A stretch of 64,000 bases of DNA, taken from Roridomyces roridus. Its lineage: Eukaryota; Basidiomycota; Agaricomycetes; Agaricales; Mycenaceae. Under the pieces are notes generated by a model. The model saw only the letters and a list, made by a program, of their open reading frames with translations. It made no database searches and was not told where the DNA came from. The stretch is from the NCBI GenBank assembly GCA_029378245.1, contig JARKIF010000001.1:372001-436000 (forward strand), read 5' to 3'. The position numbers were made by a program, and so were the translations under genes. Within the stretch, counting starts at the first letter, position 1. Each line of letters begins with the position of its first letter. Positions 49,122 through 60,403 of this stretch are shown here, piece by piece.

Positions 49122-52100
49122 TAGGCTCGCGACCAACCACTTCGCTTGATCCGGCGAGCACGTCAAGCGAAGCGGCTGGGAAACTTGAGCCGGTTACAGC
49201 CCAGTCACGCCAAGCGTGACACGGACTTGGCGAATTTCATCTCACCCCACTACCGTCGTCGTTCTTCCACTGAGCTGTGGGGTGCTACAGCCCCTTCCAA
49301 ACCACTTCACCCCACTACCCTTTCGACCTCAAGCCGACCTCAAGCTCGCCTCCAGGCCTTTTCCCTCAGAATTCACGAGCTAATGCTGACCACTCTATCC
49401 CGGTCCCCAACACTCTCAGCGCCTCTCTCTGTCCAGCTCTGCCGTATTGACGGCCGCGGGCAACCATCACCAAAACGTGGAGAAACAAATATGGCCATAT
49501 CCGGCCATATTTGGCTCGTCAGCACGTATGGACCGTCTGCCTGATGAAAAATTGGGACGCCCATATTTAAGATCTAATTCCTGTGTATGGCTCATCCAGC
49601 CTGATGAAAATAAAAGAGCCAGACGTATATAGAGCCAGCCGATGAATTTGGAGCAGACCAGTTCCCCCAGCTCTCGCACACAGAAGGTGAAGAAAATCAA
49701 ATATATTGGCAGTGTGACGACAGAAATACTATCTAAAGAAGTCGGGAGTACGGCGCTCGGAGCGCAGCCGCATAGACGGCTGCTGCGAGGGAAAGGCCCG
49801 GGGCAGCGCCGGCCTCTTCGGAAATGGGTGCGACTCCAGGATTTGACTAGGTGCTTGAAATTGGAGTAACAAAAATTGGCATTCGAGGCGATAAGAACAG
49901 TCCGGCCAAGTCGGCCGACGTAGTTTTGACGAACGACAAGACTGGGAAGCGAATCAAGCAAGCGATGACTTGCTGCCAAAGGAGTCGGACTTGAAGAATG
50001 AGGAGTTGATTGATGGGTTACGGCCATGGGGGAAGAAACTTGAAGTCAGCATCGCCAGATATTGCGGGGCGTGGCCTGCTCGGTTCTTGTTTCGTTGAAT
50101 TGAATCTTTCCTTCGATTGAGTCTTCTGAGCTCTTGTGCGTGCATCCAGAGGCATGGTCATGAGGAGAGATGGGTCTTGGAGAAGGATGGTCTTGAAGAG
50201 GGCGGTCTTGAAAAGGTACGACGGAGGCATGGTCTTGAAGAGGTCCGACCGTGCGCTCTAAGGCAGAGCAGAACTTGCGGGCGGGGTTGTGCAGGAGTCT
50301 AAGCACTGAGCGGCTGCGAGTGAAATCTTGAGGAGCTCCGGGGGGGGATCGAGGACGACAGTCTCGGAGAGAGAAGGAGGGGAAGTGGGCGATGATGACA
50401 AGACAAGTGATTGATTGATCGAGATGGAATTCAATTGCACTCTTGTTCTCGGCGCCCGGCGGTGTTAGGCGTACTTGTATAGGAGAGCTGCTCATTCCCA
50501 AGTCTTTAAGTTCATCCAACATCGTGGCTGGAGCAATTGCTAGTGCTTACCTGAACACTTCTGTGCCGACCCAATGCCGACCTCAATCTCTCACATTAAT
50601 TAGCCCAAGTCATTAGTAGAGATGCCCATATGAGTCGATGGCCGGCGGATGCCTGAATAACTGCCGGAGGGGCGGCTGCTATTCCCTCCTGAAGGCATGC
50701 TCAGCCGGACGACGGCTCATATGCCCTGAGGTGCCATGGTCGGCCGGACCAAGGCCTGACGTGCCCTGACATGGACCATCAGGTCAGCCGATCAATGTTC
50801 GGTCTTATTAAGGAGCCCATGTTTTGGTGATGACTGCCATAGGTCCCCTCGGATGCATCCCGAGTGGAATTGGCCAGAAAGGCCGACTTTCGTGTAGCCG
50901 TGACATGGCTCTCTGGGTCCGGGGCGCTGACAACATCAATTGCGGCGACCACAGGTCATTCAGGCGGCGGGAAACTTGATGAATTACCTTGCTTGCCAAG
51001 GTTTACTTTCCAGGAGCATATTTACGTAATGCTTTCTTGCGATCAAAATTTGATCTGTTACGTGTGACTCTTCCCTCCCACCAAAAATCCCGTCCGCCGT
51101 CTACGTGTCGGTGCCGTCCATGCCATGACTCAGTTTTCCACTTCAGCCGCCTCATATTAGCGGTTAACGCGACTGGGCATCTCACCAGGATGCCAGCCTG
51201 TCTTTGTTCTTTGTTCATTACCATTTTTTATCTCCTCAGACACGTTATTTACGTTCTAACACTTGCAGACATCGTCCTATGCCCTCCAGCATCCCCGGCA
51301 CATCACTGGCAACCTGCACCCGATGCCAGACGTGTGTTTCTTTGGGTCTCAGGCTTCGCATCGTACTAAGATTCGGCAACAGTTTTTCATCTACATGTTA
51401 CATTGCACGAACTTGTCCATCTCACAGCCCGTTACCCTCCTCATCACCGTCTCTCACCCCAGACTGCATCCGTTCCCACCATGTCTTGGTGCTGCGGTCG
51501 AGCATACCAAGCCGGTCATCCTCCGCTAACAAGTCCACATCGTGCCCCTTCAAGAACAACGAGGGCTTCCACTCCCTCAGTATCCTAATACTGTCCCGCC
51601 CCACCCCCCTGGACAGAGCAACATAAGGTCGACGACATGGATCAGAAGAAGACTCACCGCCTGGTGCCCATCACCACCTACAACATCGACGGCAATATCA
51701 TTGTCCCTTCCGATTACACCCATAAGCTCCTGGGTGCAATTGTCGAGGCGCGGTTCACTCTGTCGCATGTCACGGTCAAGATCCAGGGGGTTCGCTATTA
51801 CTCCGCTGATATTGCGCAGCTTGATGTCCTCGTCTCCCCTCAAGCGTGGTGCGGCTGATATCAGCATGGTGTCCCCGACCAAGAAGGCTCGTAAGGACTA
51901 GTTGTTTAGCACGTAGTAGTATACCATTGTATCTGTCTACTTGAAATTTGATTATGTGACCGATACGACTTTCTTCCGCAAGCAAGGTTTCAGCTGGCAA
52001 GGCCAGCGCTTCCGAGTAGTCATTTTGTATCATATAGTACCTGAATAGACTAAATACAAGGCAATCTAAAGAGGTCCAAAATCGACTAAGTCGAATTTTT

Positions 52101-52315
52101 CTAAGTCTTTCGCTTACAAATCACGACCCGGCTCAAAGCGTCTCAAGTTCCCCAGTCCGTTGGCTCGGCAAGCCCTGAATCACACAAACATATCAAACAT
52201 CACACCAAACTCTACCAACATCTGTACATACAAGAACCAATTGATTACATATCCAGCTTTGAATTCCCCTTAGTGAGATTGCGCCGCCGAGCCAACGGTA
52301 CTGGTAGCGAGTCTA
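49122..52315. mobile_element. DNA transposon-like insertion with 9-bp target duplication, 3.2 kb
   Basis: AGGTTTCCC stands on both sides (49113-49121 and 52316-52324). The ends are inverted copies: TAGGCTCGCGACCA on the left and the complement TAGACTCGCTACCA on the right, 12 of 14 matching. A 9-bp duplication is typical of Mutator-like elements. No DDE transposase motif or zinc knuckle was seen, so it is probably non-autonomous. Inside are short frames, an imperfect palindrome at about 49490-49515 (ATATGGCCATATCCGGCCAT) and a small orphan reading frame at 51637. Joining the flanks once restores an uninterrupted PAH2. Confidence 0.75.
51637..51858 (+). CDS. Small orphan protein inside the insertion, 73 residues
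   Basis: Starts MDQKKTHRLVPITTYNIDGN and has DYTHKLLGAIVEARFTLSH and ADIAQLDVLVSP. The pattern (P-x-Y, GA-VE-x-x-F-x-L, then a VL-x-P end) is like small orphan proteins I know from agaric genomes. A basic tail (PLKRGAADISMVSPTKKAR) continues in the next frame, which suggests one lost or gained base, or an unrecognised intron. Function unknown. It is doubtful as a gene and may be a fragment captured by the element. Confidence 0.35.
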   Translation: MDQKKTHRLVPITTYNIDGNIIVPSDYTHKLLGAIVEARFTLSHVTVKIQGVRYYSADIAQLDVLVSPQAWCG

Positions 52316-52428
52316 AGGTTTCCCAACAGATCACTCGCCTACTCAAAGACACCCCCGATCTGCGAAATGAATTTCTAATATTCATGCCCGACAAAAGCCG
52401 TCCGCCCGTTGCCGACCCCACACCTTGA
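52316..52428 (+). pseudogene. Second half of PAH2 of copy 5, cut off
   Basis: Reads VSQQITRLLKDTPDLRNEFL then IFMPDKSRPP and stops at TGA 52426-52428. This matches the end of PAH2 in copy 2 ([18 protein letters not shown]). It begins with the right-hand copy of AGGTTTCCC. Confidence 0.78.
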
Positions 52429-53013
52429 CAACGCCATCCAGTGCCGGGTACGAGGCTCACACAAGGGACTTGAAGCGGTCACTAGGGCATTCGGACGCAG
52501 GGTGGCCGAGGTCACCCGAAAAACTTAAAGTGAATTCACCGCCTTCGAACGCCGACGGAAAACACCTGGTGGATATTCCGACAGGCCTGTTTTACGCCTT
52601 CCACTACTTCGTCATCTATCATTCATCCTGCACAGTAGGGCGCTACGCCTGATGTACTCCCACCCACAAGTCTTTACCGTCCTAACTCCTCGAGGCCCCA
52701 CTCGACGGACAATATACCAAGTAATTAGTACGCACTTCCCGCTCCAAAGAGGCATTGCATGCTTCTTGCTATTCTACCAACCGACATCTGCTGTGTATAT
52801 GAGCAATAAGTGATTGAAAGCAGAGCTTCGAAAACAAGAGTGAGGTCTGGATATGTATGTAGTATTAGATGTAGGTGGGTGCGTTTTGGCTGGCTCGAGC
52901 CGAGCCAAGCCACAGGATCTGCGTGCATATGCTCAGTGTAAGGGGAAGGAAGAGAGGAGGAGTGAGATCCGGTGTGAAGAAGTCGAAAGGGAGGAGGAGA
53001 ATGTCTAATCCTA
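52429..53013. other. 3' flank of copy 5
   Basis: Holds the block with TAGGGCGCTACGCCTGATGT and TTTACCGTCCTAACTCC that also lies between copies 4 and 7 and their membrane genes. No gene. Confidence 0.5.
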
Positions 53014-53440
53014 CTACAGTCCATAAGCCGCCTGCGGGCCAGGCGACATCCTCCCACTCGCACCACCATACGCAGCCTGTGGACCAGGCGAAGCACGACC
53101 ATAAGCAGCCTGGGGACCAGGCGACGCACGACCAGCAGCGTAGGCAGCTTGTGGTCCAGGAGACATACGACCCGCCTGTGGTCCCGGACTCGCACGACCA
53201 GCCACAGCCATTTGTGTCATCGGAATAACCTCGTTGCCCCATTCCTGCTGCGCACCCTCGTTGAAGGCCTGTGGAACGGGGCCGTGGTACGGGTTGTAGT
53301 ACGCGCCAGGGTCGTCTCGATAAGGCTGGTTAGGGTTGAGATGCGGCAGTGGAGGGATGGCGTAGGTATCCTCGTGATGGAGGTCAGTGATGGAGGCATC
53401 GTACGTGGTGGCTCTCGACGCCGGACGCGAGTCCTCTCCT
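53014..53440 (-). pseudogene. Single-pass membrane protein with SPGPQ repeats, C-terminal fragment
   Basis: Only the cytoplasmic tail of the membrane protein remains: DSRPASRATTYDASIT, DPGAYYNPYHGPVPQAFN and the SPGPQAAYG repeats ending AAYGL. The homology breaks at about 53440, just before the part that should encode the transmembrane segment. There is no start region, so it is a dead fragment. Confidence 0.75.
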
Positions 53441-53944
53441 GTGGTGTATGCAGGAGTTGCGCGAATAAGTTCGTTGGTGTATGGCAGCGATGCGGGTGGC
53501 AGCGGCGGCGATTGCCTCCGTTTTTCTTAGTCGTAGAGATCGACGTGCACCTTCCTGTCTTCCTGGTCTGCAGTGGGTGCGGCAGTCAGAACACGCGGCG
53601 ACGAAAGACGTACCAAAGCCCTCAGGTAGTCCAAATCCATCGAACGATATGCACCAAAGTAGGGCTCATTCTTGACGAGAGAAAGAGTCTCATCCGACAG
53701 AGTCTCCGTTGGGAGCCGACAGTAATGGGGAGGTCATGTTGAGGCCGTATTTTGGCGCAGAGAAGCAAGATAAGTGTCGTTAAACGGAAGGGAATTAACT
53801 CGAGGGTGGATTCCAGTCACAGAACGGGAGGCGGACGACGAGGAGGAAGGATCATGTGACATGCTGACATAAGATTGGCGATCCGTGTTAGTCATGTATT
53901 ATTACCACACACTCAGTTCTCATCTCGCTCCTTCTGGAATCTGG
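53441..53944. other. Unresolved stretch before copy 6
   Basis: No gene and no recognisable shared upstream block. The break in the membrane-gene fragment and the start of copy 6 bracket a rearrangement point. Confidence 0.4.
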
Positions 53945-55975
53945 ATGGCTTTCATATCGAACGCCAGCGGCTTCGCTCTCAGCGAAGGCACATTCAACAA
54001 TATCCACGGCGACCTGGTCATATACCAAGGCGTGAAACGACGGCGGGAGGACCACGAGGGTGATTTTTTTGAGTACTGGCACAGGAACCGAGTCCCCCGC
54101 TGCAGATGCCCCAGATGTACCTGAACCGGGAGAGCCTGTGCGAAAGCGGAGGCGAGAAGAGGGTCAAGATGGATTGAAGGTTCGTGAAGAGTCTGGACTC
54201 GGTTTGAAGCAACGTTTCAAACCCGAACAGATAATCCGGAACAAGCACCTCAGCCTCGCCCGCGAGATAGGACGCGGACCAGGCTATCTGCTTCATGCAA
54301 GCAAGATCAAGAGTCGGGCGGTTATCGTGAAGGTTTTCAACGCAAGCAGCAGGAATGCTCGTGAGGTTTGTGATACTGGTACCAGTGGTACCTTCTTGAG
54401 TTGCAGCTGAAACGAGTCGGAAAGCACCTGGAGGCTACCGTGAACGTATCGCAATGATTGCTGTGAGCGAAAACCCACACTTGGGATTATCCTAATATGG
54501 GCCTTCTATAGGCATCCCAACGTCCTACGAATCGAAGGGACCTCGCCGCCAACCTCGACGCATCACTTCATAGCGTATGAGGACGGTAGGGCTCATTTCG
54601 CAAGTCGTGGTATGCAACTAAGCGTTTGTTAGCGGAACGGAAGACAGCGGCAGGGCCACTCCCTCAGGGACGATCTTGACCAGAGTATTGTGCTTGGATT
54701 CAAGATGGTTCGCTTCTTTGTTCGTATATATCCACTTTTGTTGGCTGACTGGTTACCAGATTTCCGACCTCTCTGTATGAAAACCTTCCTTCTTCTCTCG
54801 GAGCCATTCCTGATTCCTTACAGTCGGGAATGGATTATCTGAGTACTCAAGGCATCACGCTCCCGCGGGGACCTGAGGTATGGCCTTCCCTTTGCTCGTC
54901 TCCCTTGTCTTAATCCACCACAGAACTTTGACGTCTTTCTCGACGTCAACGACCGATTTCTGGTTAGTATCAACCCACCCGTGGGCACCAAGAACAAGAC
55001 GATGCGGGTAGCGTCTGGACGTTGTTTAACGGATCGTGTCAAAAGGTCACTGCAGTTCATAACGATTTGATCAAACGCTGACGTTTCGTGTGTAGGTCTT
55101 GAGGTCGGCCAATCGTGTATTGTACGGTGTGGCTCATTTCAATGCTGCAAGTTGCCTTACCTACTTACTTCACCGGACAGATGAGGGTATTGAAAGGACA
55201 CCTGCTGTTTTCGACTCTTCTCTCTCGCCAGCAATCTCGCCGGTGGCACCGCGGGATCAAGCCATCCCAAGTGATCACGTGGAGGCACCCTCAGTACCGC
55301 CTCGCAGGGAATTCGTCTGGCGGACGATGGACGTTCCGCAATCCTTAGTTACCATCGCCACCCGACTCGCCCGAGATCTCGACCTGCGCCGCGTATCTAT
55401 CAACCGGTTGGCTCGGAGCGACGGCGGAAGCATACACCGCTGCCCGGGATACGTTCGGGAGGAAGTGACACTAGCCACACGGACGGCAGATAGTGCAGTC
55501 GTATCACACGATGCGCCCACTGTCCAGGAGGTGTGCTACGTTTGCCATGAAGTGGTGAATTCGGAAGATGTCTTTCGCTGTATTTGCAGCCAGAAAGGTA
55601 GGCAAAGTTGCCCAGCGTGTAATCCGCTGATCCGTTCCTTTCCAGAACCAGGGTTGCGCCCCACGGTCAAATGTCGCTCATGCAAGACGTGGAGTCACAT
55701 GGACTGTGGGCCCATTTCGAACGAGCGTATATGTGATATTTGTTCGGGCATCGTCGGACATAGAGTCCCATGTTCCCGGCTAACATTCACGCTGCTCACC
55801 GACTGCCCCATTGAACTCCTCTTGTGCTCAGCAACAGAACAGGCCGATCACCTTTACCGGGCTTTTACCTGCGCGCATACGCAGGAAACGACCCGCCGTA
55901 TTCAGATGTAGCCGGAACGTGTGGAAGGATGTTCACAACACATCACAACTTGAGGTGTGAGTCCGCATTGACCTC
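53945..55975 (+). pseudogene. Pseudokinase-PHD gene, decayed, copy 6
   Basis: The module is recognisable ([61 protein letters not shown] ... CIC ... CRSCKTWSHMDC). In the 38-nt exon near 54450 a TGA replaces the Gly codon found in copies 1, 4 and 7. The next kinase exon near 54660 has lost 8 nt (frameshift), and the exon near 54980 has lost further bases. Behind the PHD the tail RIRRKRPAVFRC marks a former C2H2 pair like that of copy 4. It has one extra base after CRN, and its second finger is missing. At least four independent lesions make it a pseudogene. Confidence 0.82.
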
Positions 55976-56741
55976 GTTCCATGTGAATCACTAACTCGGA
56001 CTGCTTGTTTAGATGGACACGACGTGCTACAAACGGAGCACAGGTCGCTTCCGCCTAGCCTACCACTGGTGCCCCCACCATTTGGGGCCAGACTCGGTCT
56101 CGGTCTCGCCGCAGCTTTTCGCTACCCCGCCCCGCCACGCTCATCTCGCCATCCACCCTTTTCTCTCGACTGTATCTTTAGCCGCTGCCTGTGTCTCTGT
56201 TGCTGTCCCCGCTACTTGGCATACATACACACCTTCGAATACTGTTTCCTTAGGGCTTTTCCTGTAGGGGTGCTCAATTCTAAAGTCGAATATCCTGAAT
56301 AAAGCAAGTTGTTTGACGACAAGAGGAAGAGGCGGGATTCCTCACCGCATTTGGCAATAACCTTGGCAATAACCTTCCCTTCTTTGAGCAGCTCAGCAGC
56401 TGAGCGCTCAAATCGCCCCACATCTCGACACATGGCCTCCGCAGTCAGGTTGCGGACGACGAATTCCTTCTTTGAGAGGAACATTAGCGTTCGCGGATGG
56501 TGGTCAATAATAGCTCACCCCTGTCGTCATTCCCACAACACCCTGCCGTTGCGCGAGTGCTGATACTCTCTTGAGGCACCATCTAACACGACGGAGTGGT
56601 TTGCTCAAAATCGATACCATACCGTCATTTGCGTTCCAATTTCCCCGCCGCATTCGGGCCGACATAGCTTTGCGGTGTGCTTGCACGAGGCCATAGAGTT
56701 CTCGTGGCACTCAGCCCTCATCTCGCTCCTCCGAGTCCTGA
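55976..56741. other. Intergenic with shared upstream block, copy 7
   Basis: At 56238-56375 the shared upstream block recurs (TCGAATACTGTTTCCTTAGG, TGAATAAAGCAAGTT, GGCAATAACCTT). A 16-bp piece, TTGGCAATAACCTT with flanks, is doubled at 56350-56375. No gene. Confidence 0.55.
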
Positions 56742-59733
56742 ATGGCTTTCATCTCCAACGCCAGCGGCTTCACTCTCGGCGAAGGCACTTTTACCAATGT
56801 CCAGGGGGATTTGGTGAATATCTACCATGGCGTGAAGCGACGGCGGGAGGACAGCGAAGGTGAGTTTTCCGCGTACTGGCATAGGATTCTGGTTGCTTAC
56901 TGGTCTCATCCTTAGATCTACATGTATTCGGAGAACCTATGGCAAAACGGAGGCGACAGGAGGATCGAGACGGGTTGAAGGTTCGTGGGGGAACTTGACT
57001 CTGTTTGAACTTGAAGCAACGTTGACGCCGACACAGATTATCCGGAACAAGAATCTTAGCGTCGCCTTCGAAATCGGACGCGGGCCAGGCTATCTTCTTC
57101 ACGCAGGCAAGACCAAGGGTCGAGCTGTTATTGTCAAGGTTTTTGATGCAGGAAGGAATGCTCGTGAGGTGTGCGATACTGTTACATTCTCGATTCGTCA
57201 CTAAAACGAGGAAAGCGCTTGGAGGCAACAGTTCTACTCTCGCAAGGACTACTGTGAGCGAGAAGGATATTGTTGAGAGAACAACATTCACGTTTCCCCA
57301 GGCATCCCAATGTGCTGCGAATTGAGGGGATCTCGTCGCCGACGTCCATCCCTCACTTTATCGCATATGAAGATGGTACAGACCTCGTTTCGCGGGTCGT
57401 CCTGGATAACTGATCGTTTGCTAGCCCAACGGAGGACAGCAGAAGGTCCACTCGCTGCGGCCCTGAAGGATGATCTTGACACGAGCATTGAGCTTGGATT
57501 CAAAATGGTTCGTGTTATCGGTGGTCTCCGTCTTCCGTGCCTTACCTGCTCGCAGATTTCCGGCCTCTCGGTAGTGAACCCATCCCCTTTCCATTCCTGC
57601 GCTGATTCCCTCTACAGTCGGGAATCAATTATCTGAACACTCAGGGCATCGCTCTTCCGCTGGGACCCGAGGTATGGTCCTCTGTATGGTGTTATCCCTT
57701 GGCTCAATCCAGCAGAGCTTTGACGTCTTCCTCGACATCAATGACCGATTTCTGCTCAGTGTCAATCCACCAACCGACGCTGATAAGGTCCATGGCGAAG
57801 AGGATGATACACGCAGCGTCTGGACCTTATTTAACGGATTGTGTCAAAAGGTCGGTCTACACTCATGACTGCTTGCTCGAAGCGCTGACGTTTTCTGTGT
57901 AGGTCTTGAGGTCGGCCAATCGCGTACTACACGGTATGGTCATTTAAATGCTGGGAAATCACCTCACTTACTTCGCCGCCAGATGAGGATATTGAAAGGA
58001 CGGCTACTGTTTTCGACTCTTCTCCTCGCCATCCTGCACTCTTCCAACTCCCGCCGATGCCCTCCCTGGACCAAACCATCGCACACAACGAAGAGGCTAT
58101 CGCAGCTCCTCGTGATGTGGCAACCCCAGTACCCCCTAGGAGGGAATACGTCTGGCGGACCATGAACGTCCCACAATCTTTGGTCAGCATTGCCACCCAG
58201 ATCGCTCGAGATCTCGACCTGCATCGAGCGTCCATCCATAGGCTCGTTTCCAGCGATGGCGGAAGCATCCACCGCTGCCCGGGATACGTCCGGGAGGAAG
58301 TAACGCTGGCGACCCGGACGGCAGATAGTGCTGTCGTGTCACACGATGCACCCACAATACAGGAGGTGTGCTCTGTTTGTCACGAAGTGGTGAATTCTGG
58401 AGAGGTTTTCCGTTGTGTTTGTGGACAAGAAGGTACGCTCGATCGAGCTGTTGTGCGATATATCCCCTTATTTTGTTCCTTTCTAGAACCAGGGTCACGT
58501 CCCACGGTCAAATGTCGTTCGTGCAAGTCGTGGAGTCACCGGGACTGTAACCCCACTCCGGACCACCGGGAATCTATCTGCTTCCTCTGTTTGCCATCGC
58601 GGTTTTTCGGCGCTCGACTGCCGGTCAATGATAGGATCTGCGACGAACCTTTCAGCCTCTCGTCTGGCCCTCCATACTTCGAGGAACCCGTCAATCGCTT
58701 TCCAGAGCTCCCCGTGCCTCCCAGCGCCTCTGGTTTTTCAACGGGCTCTGCAACGAATCACGATGTCGGATTGCCCGGTCCCGATGCAGCCATCCCACCT
58801 CGTCCCCAATCGATGGACACACCCTTGAATGCCTACTTCCAAGAATTGAATACCGACACAGCGCTCCACCGCAGGGTCCATGACACTCAACCTGCAAAAT
58901 CGGGGCCTGTACAGGTATACCAAGAGCGTCCGATGCAGTTTGACGGCGTTCACGTCCAGACAGTGATGGACCAGCGCTCGAGGAACGATACATCGACCGC
59001 GCAACGGGGACTGGGCATGAACGGACCGGCTCCGATGCCCGCTGGCATCAGCGATCTCCTGCAGCTGGTCTTCAACTGTCTTCCCATACCCCCGGTAGAA
59101 CTCCGCCGTCGCGGCCTTCCCGAGGAGATTATTCAATTTATAGAGAATAATCGACCCGCACTGTTCAAGACGGCCATGGATCAGGGCAATTTTCGGGCTG
59201 GGATTCGACCGGGCGACCGGAATGGCATGCACGGGGGGACCCTTGGATCAACGGATGAGTCGCAGGAAGAAAGTGTCGCGACGGTACCGAATAACTTCAT
59301 GTCTCCCAACATGCCCAACAACGACGCCAACCCCGAAGTCATGCGTCGCCCCTCGCCGTCCCACCCCTTTGCTCTTGCGGGTGCCAGCGGGGGCGCGCAG
59401 CCCCGGCAGATCACCCGTGCGACCTTCAACACGCTGCTAGAGCGCGCAACGAACCTGAAAAATATCATCGCAACTCAGGAGAGCCAGCTCGTGCAATTCA
59501 ATGCGCAGCGTGCCCGTATTGGCGACGCCGCGTTCATGGACAAAGTGCGCATTATCGCCCCGGACCTAAAGAATCGGAAAGAGCACTACGCCCGACTCGT
59601 CCACTTTCTGCGCCAAGTGCAGCAACAGTTGTATACAACCGAACTCGGGGCCTCAAGCCAGCCGGCCAGCATGGATGCCACTGGGTCCTTCCCAACCCCA
59701 TGGCGCCCAGCCACAACCGCCGCCGCTGTTTAG
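56742..59733 (+). CDS. Pseudokinase-PHD protein with unrecognised helical tail, copy 7
   Basis: Twelve exons: 56742-56859, 56916-56980, 57037-57168, 57216-57253, 57302-57375, 57425-57507, 57556-57570, 57618-57671, 57716-57850, 57903-57933, 57983-58432, 58487-59733; 813 residues, all phases close. The module is intact: [55 protein letters not shown] ... CVC ... [12 protein letters not shown] ... CFLC. The tail first repeats a linker seen in copy 4 (FPELPVPPS; LNTDTALHRRVHD versus LESDIALHRGVYN). It then changes to SDLLQLVFNCLPIPPVELRR, IIQFIENNRPALFKTAMDQ, an acidic Asn/Pro-rich link and a long helix (TFNTLLERATNLKNIIATQE to HFLRQVQQQLY). I do not recognise this part; it could come from a chromatin or Mediator-type protein. 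The 54-nt intron before the last exon has no stop. Confidence 0.8.
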
Positions 59734-60403
59734 CCAGAATTTACCGAATGTTGGCGAAATCCATTTCATTATCTCGCTACACACCTACCCCGCCATATCC
59801 TTTCCGCCTTGGGATTTGATCGGTCTCGTACGCGCGCGTCGGTGCTGATTTCTTTCATGCTCCAGTGTCTCTGTTCGGTCACAATAGTCCCTTGGATTCT
59901 TGCTAGTACACGACGCGCTGCGCGTGGAGCAGACGCAGCTAGCCCACCCATCGCTTCCATGCCGTTCACGAGTCTTCCTCGTCGGCTTGGTCTCGATACC
60001 GCCTTTCGTTACTTGAGCCTACCTCGCTACCTGGCCCGGTCATCTACGCTACCTATCACTCTGGCGCAGCCTCGGAACGTTCATCGGTCCTTCTACTTAC
60101 TCATATATCATTCATCCTGTACAATAGGGCGCTCGACACCTGATGCACTCCCACCTACGAGTTCTTTACCGTCCTAACTCCTCCAGTCCCATGTACTAGG
60201 CACATCCCTCCCCAAAATGCATGCATTCTTCTTGCTATTCTACCAACCGACATTTGCTGTGTATATGCCTATGAGCAATAAGTGATTGAAAGCAGAGTTT
60301 CGAAAACAAGAGTGTAGTATTAGATGTAGGTGAGTTTTTGCCGGCGAGGAATAAGAGAGGAGAGATCCGAGTAAGTCGAAAGTGAGGAGAATGTCTACTG
60401 GTA
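59734..60403. other. Convergent 3' flanks of copy 7 and the membrane gene
   Basis: Contains the shared TAGGGCGCTCGACACCTGATG and TTTACCGTCCTAACTCC block. TGCTGTGTATATG and GAGCAATAAGTGATTGAAAG are also found before the fragment at 53014. No gene. Confidence 0.5.

Noticed and set aside
49122..52315. Retrotransposon
   Set aside because: No reverse-transcriptase YxDD, no integrase, no LTRs and no poly-A tail; ends are short inverted repeats with a 9-bp duplication.
58057..59733. 558-codon frame as a separate gene
   Set aside because: It starts inside a module exon and runs through a 54-nt intron; it is the 3' half of copy 7.
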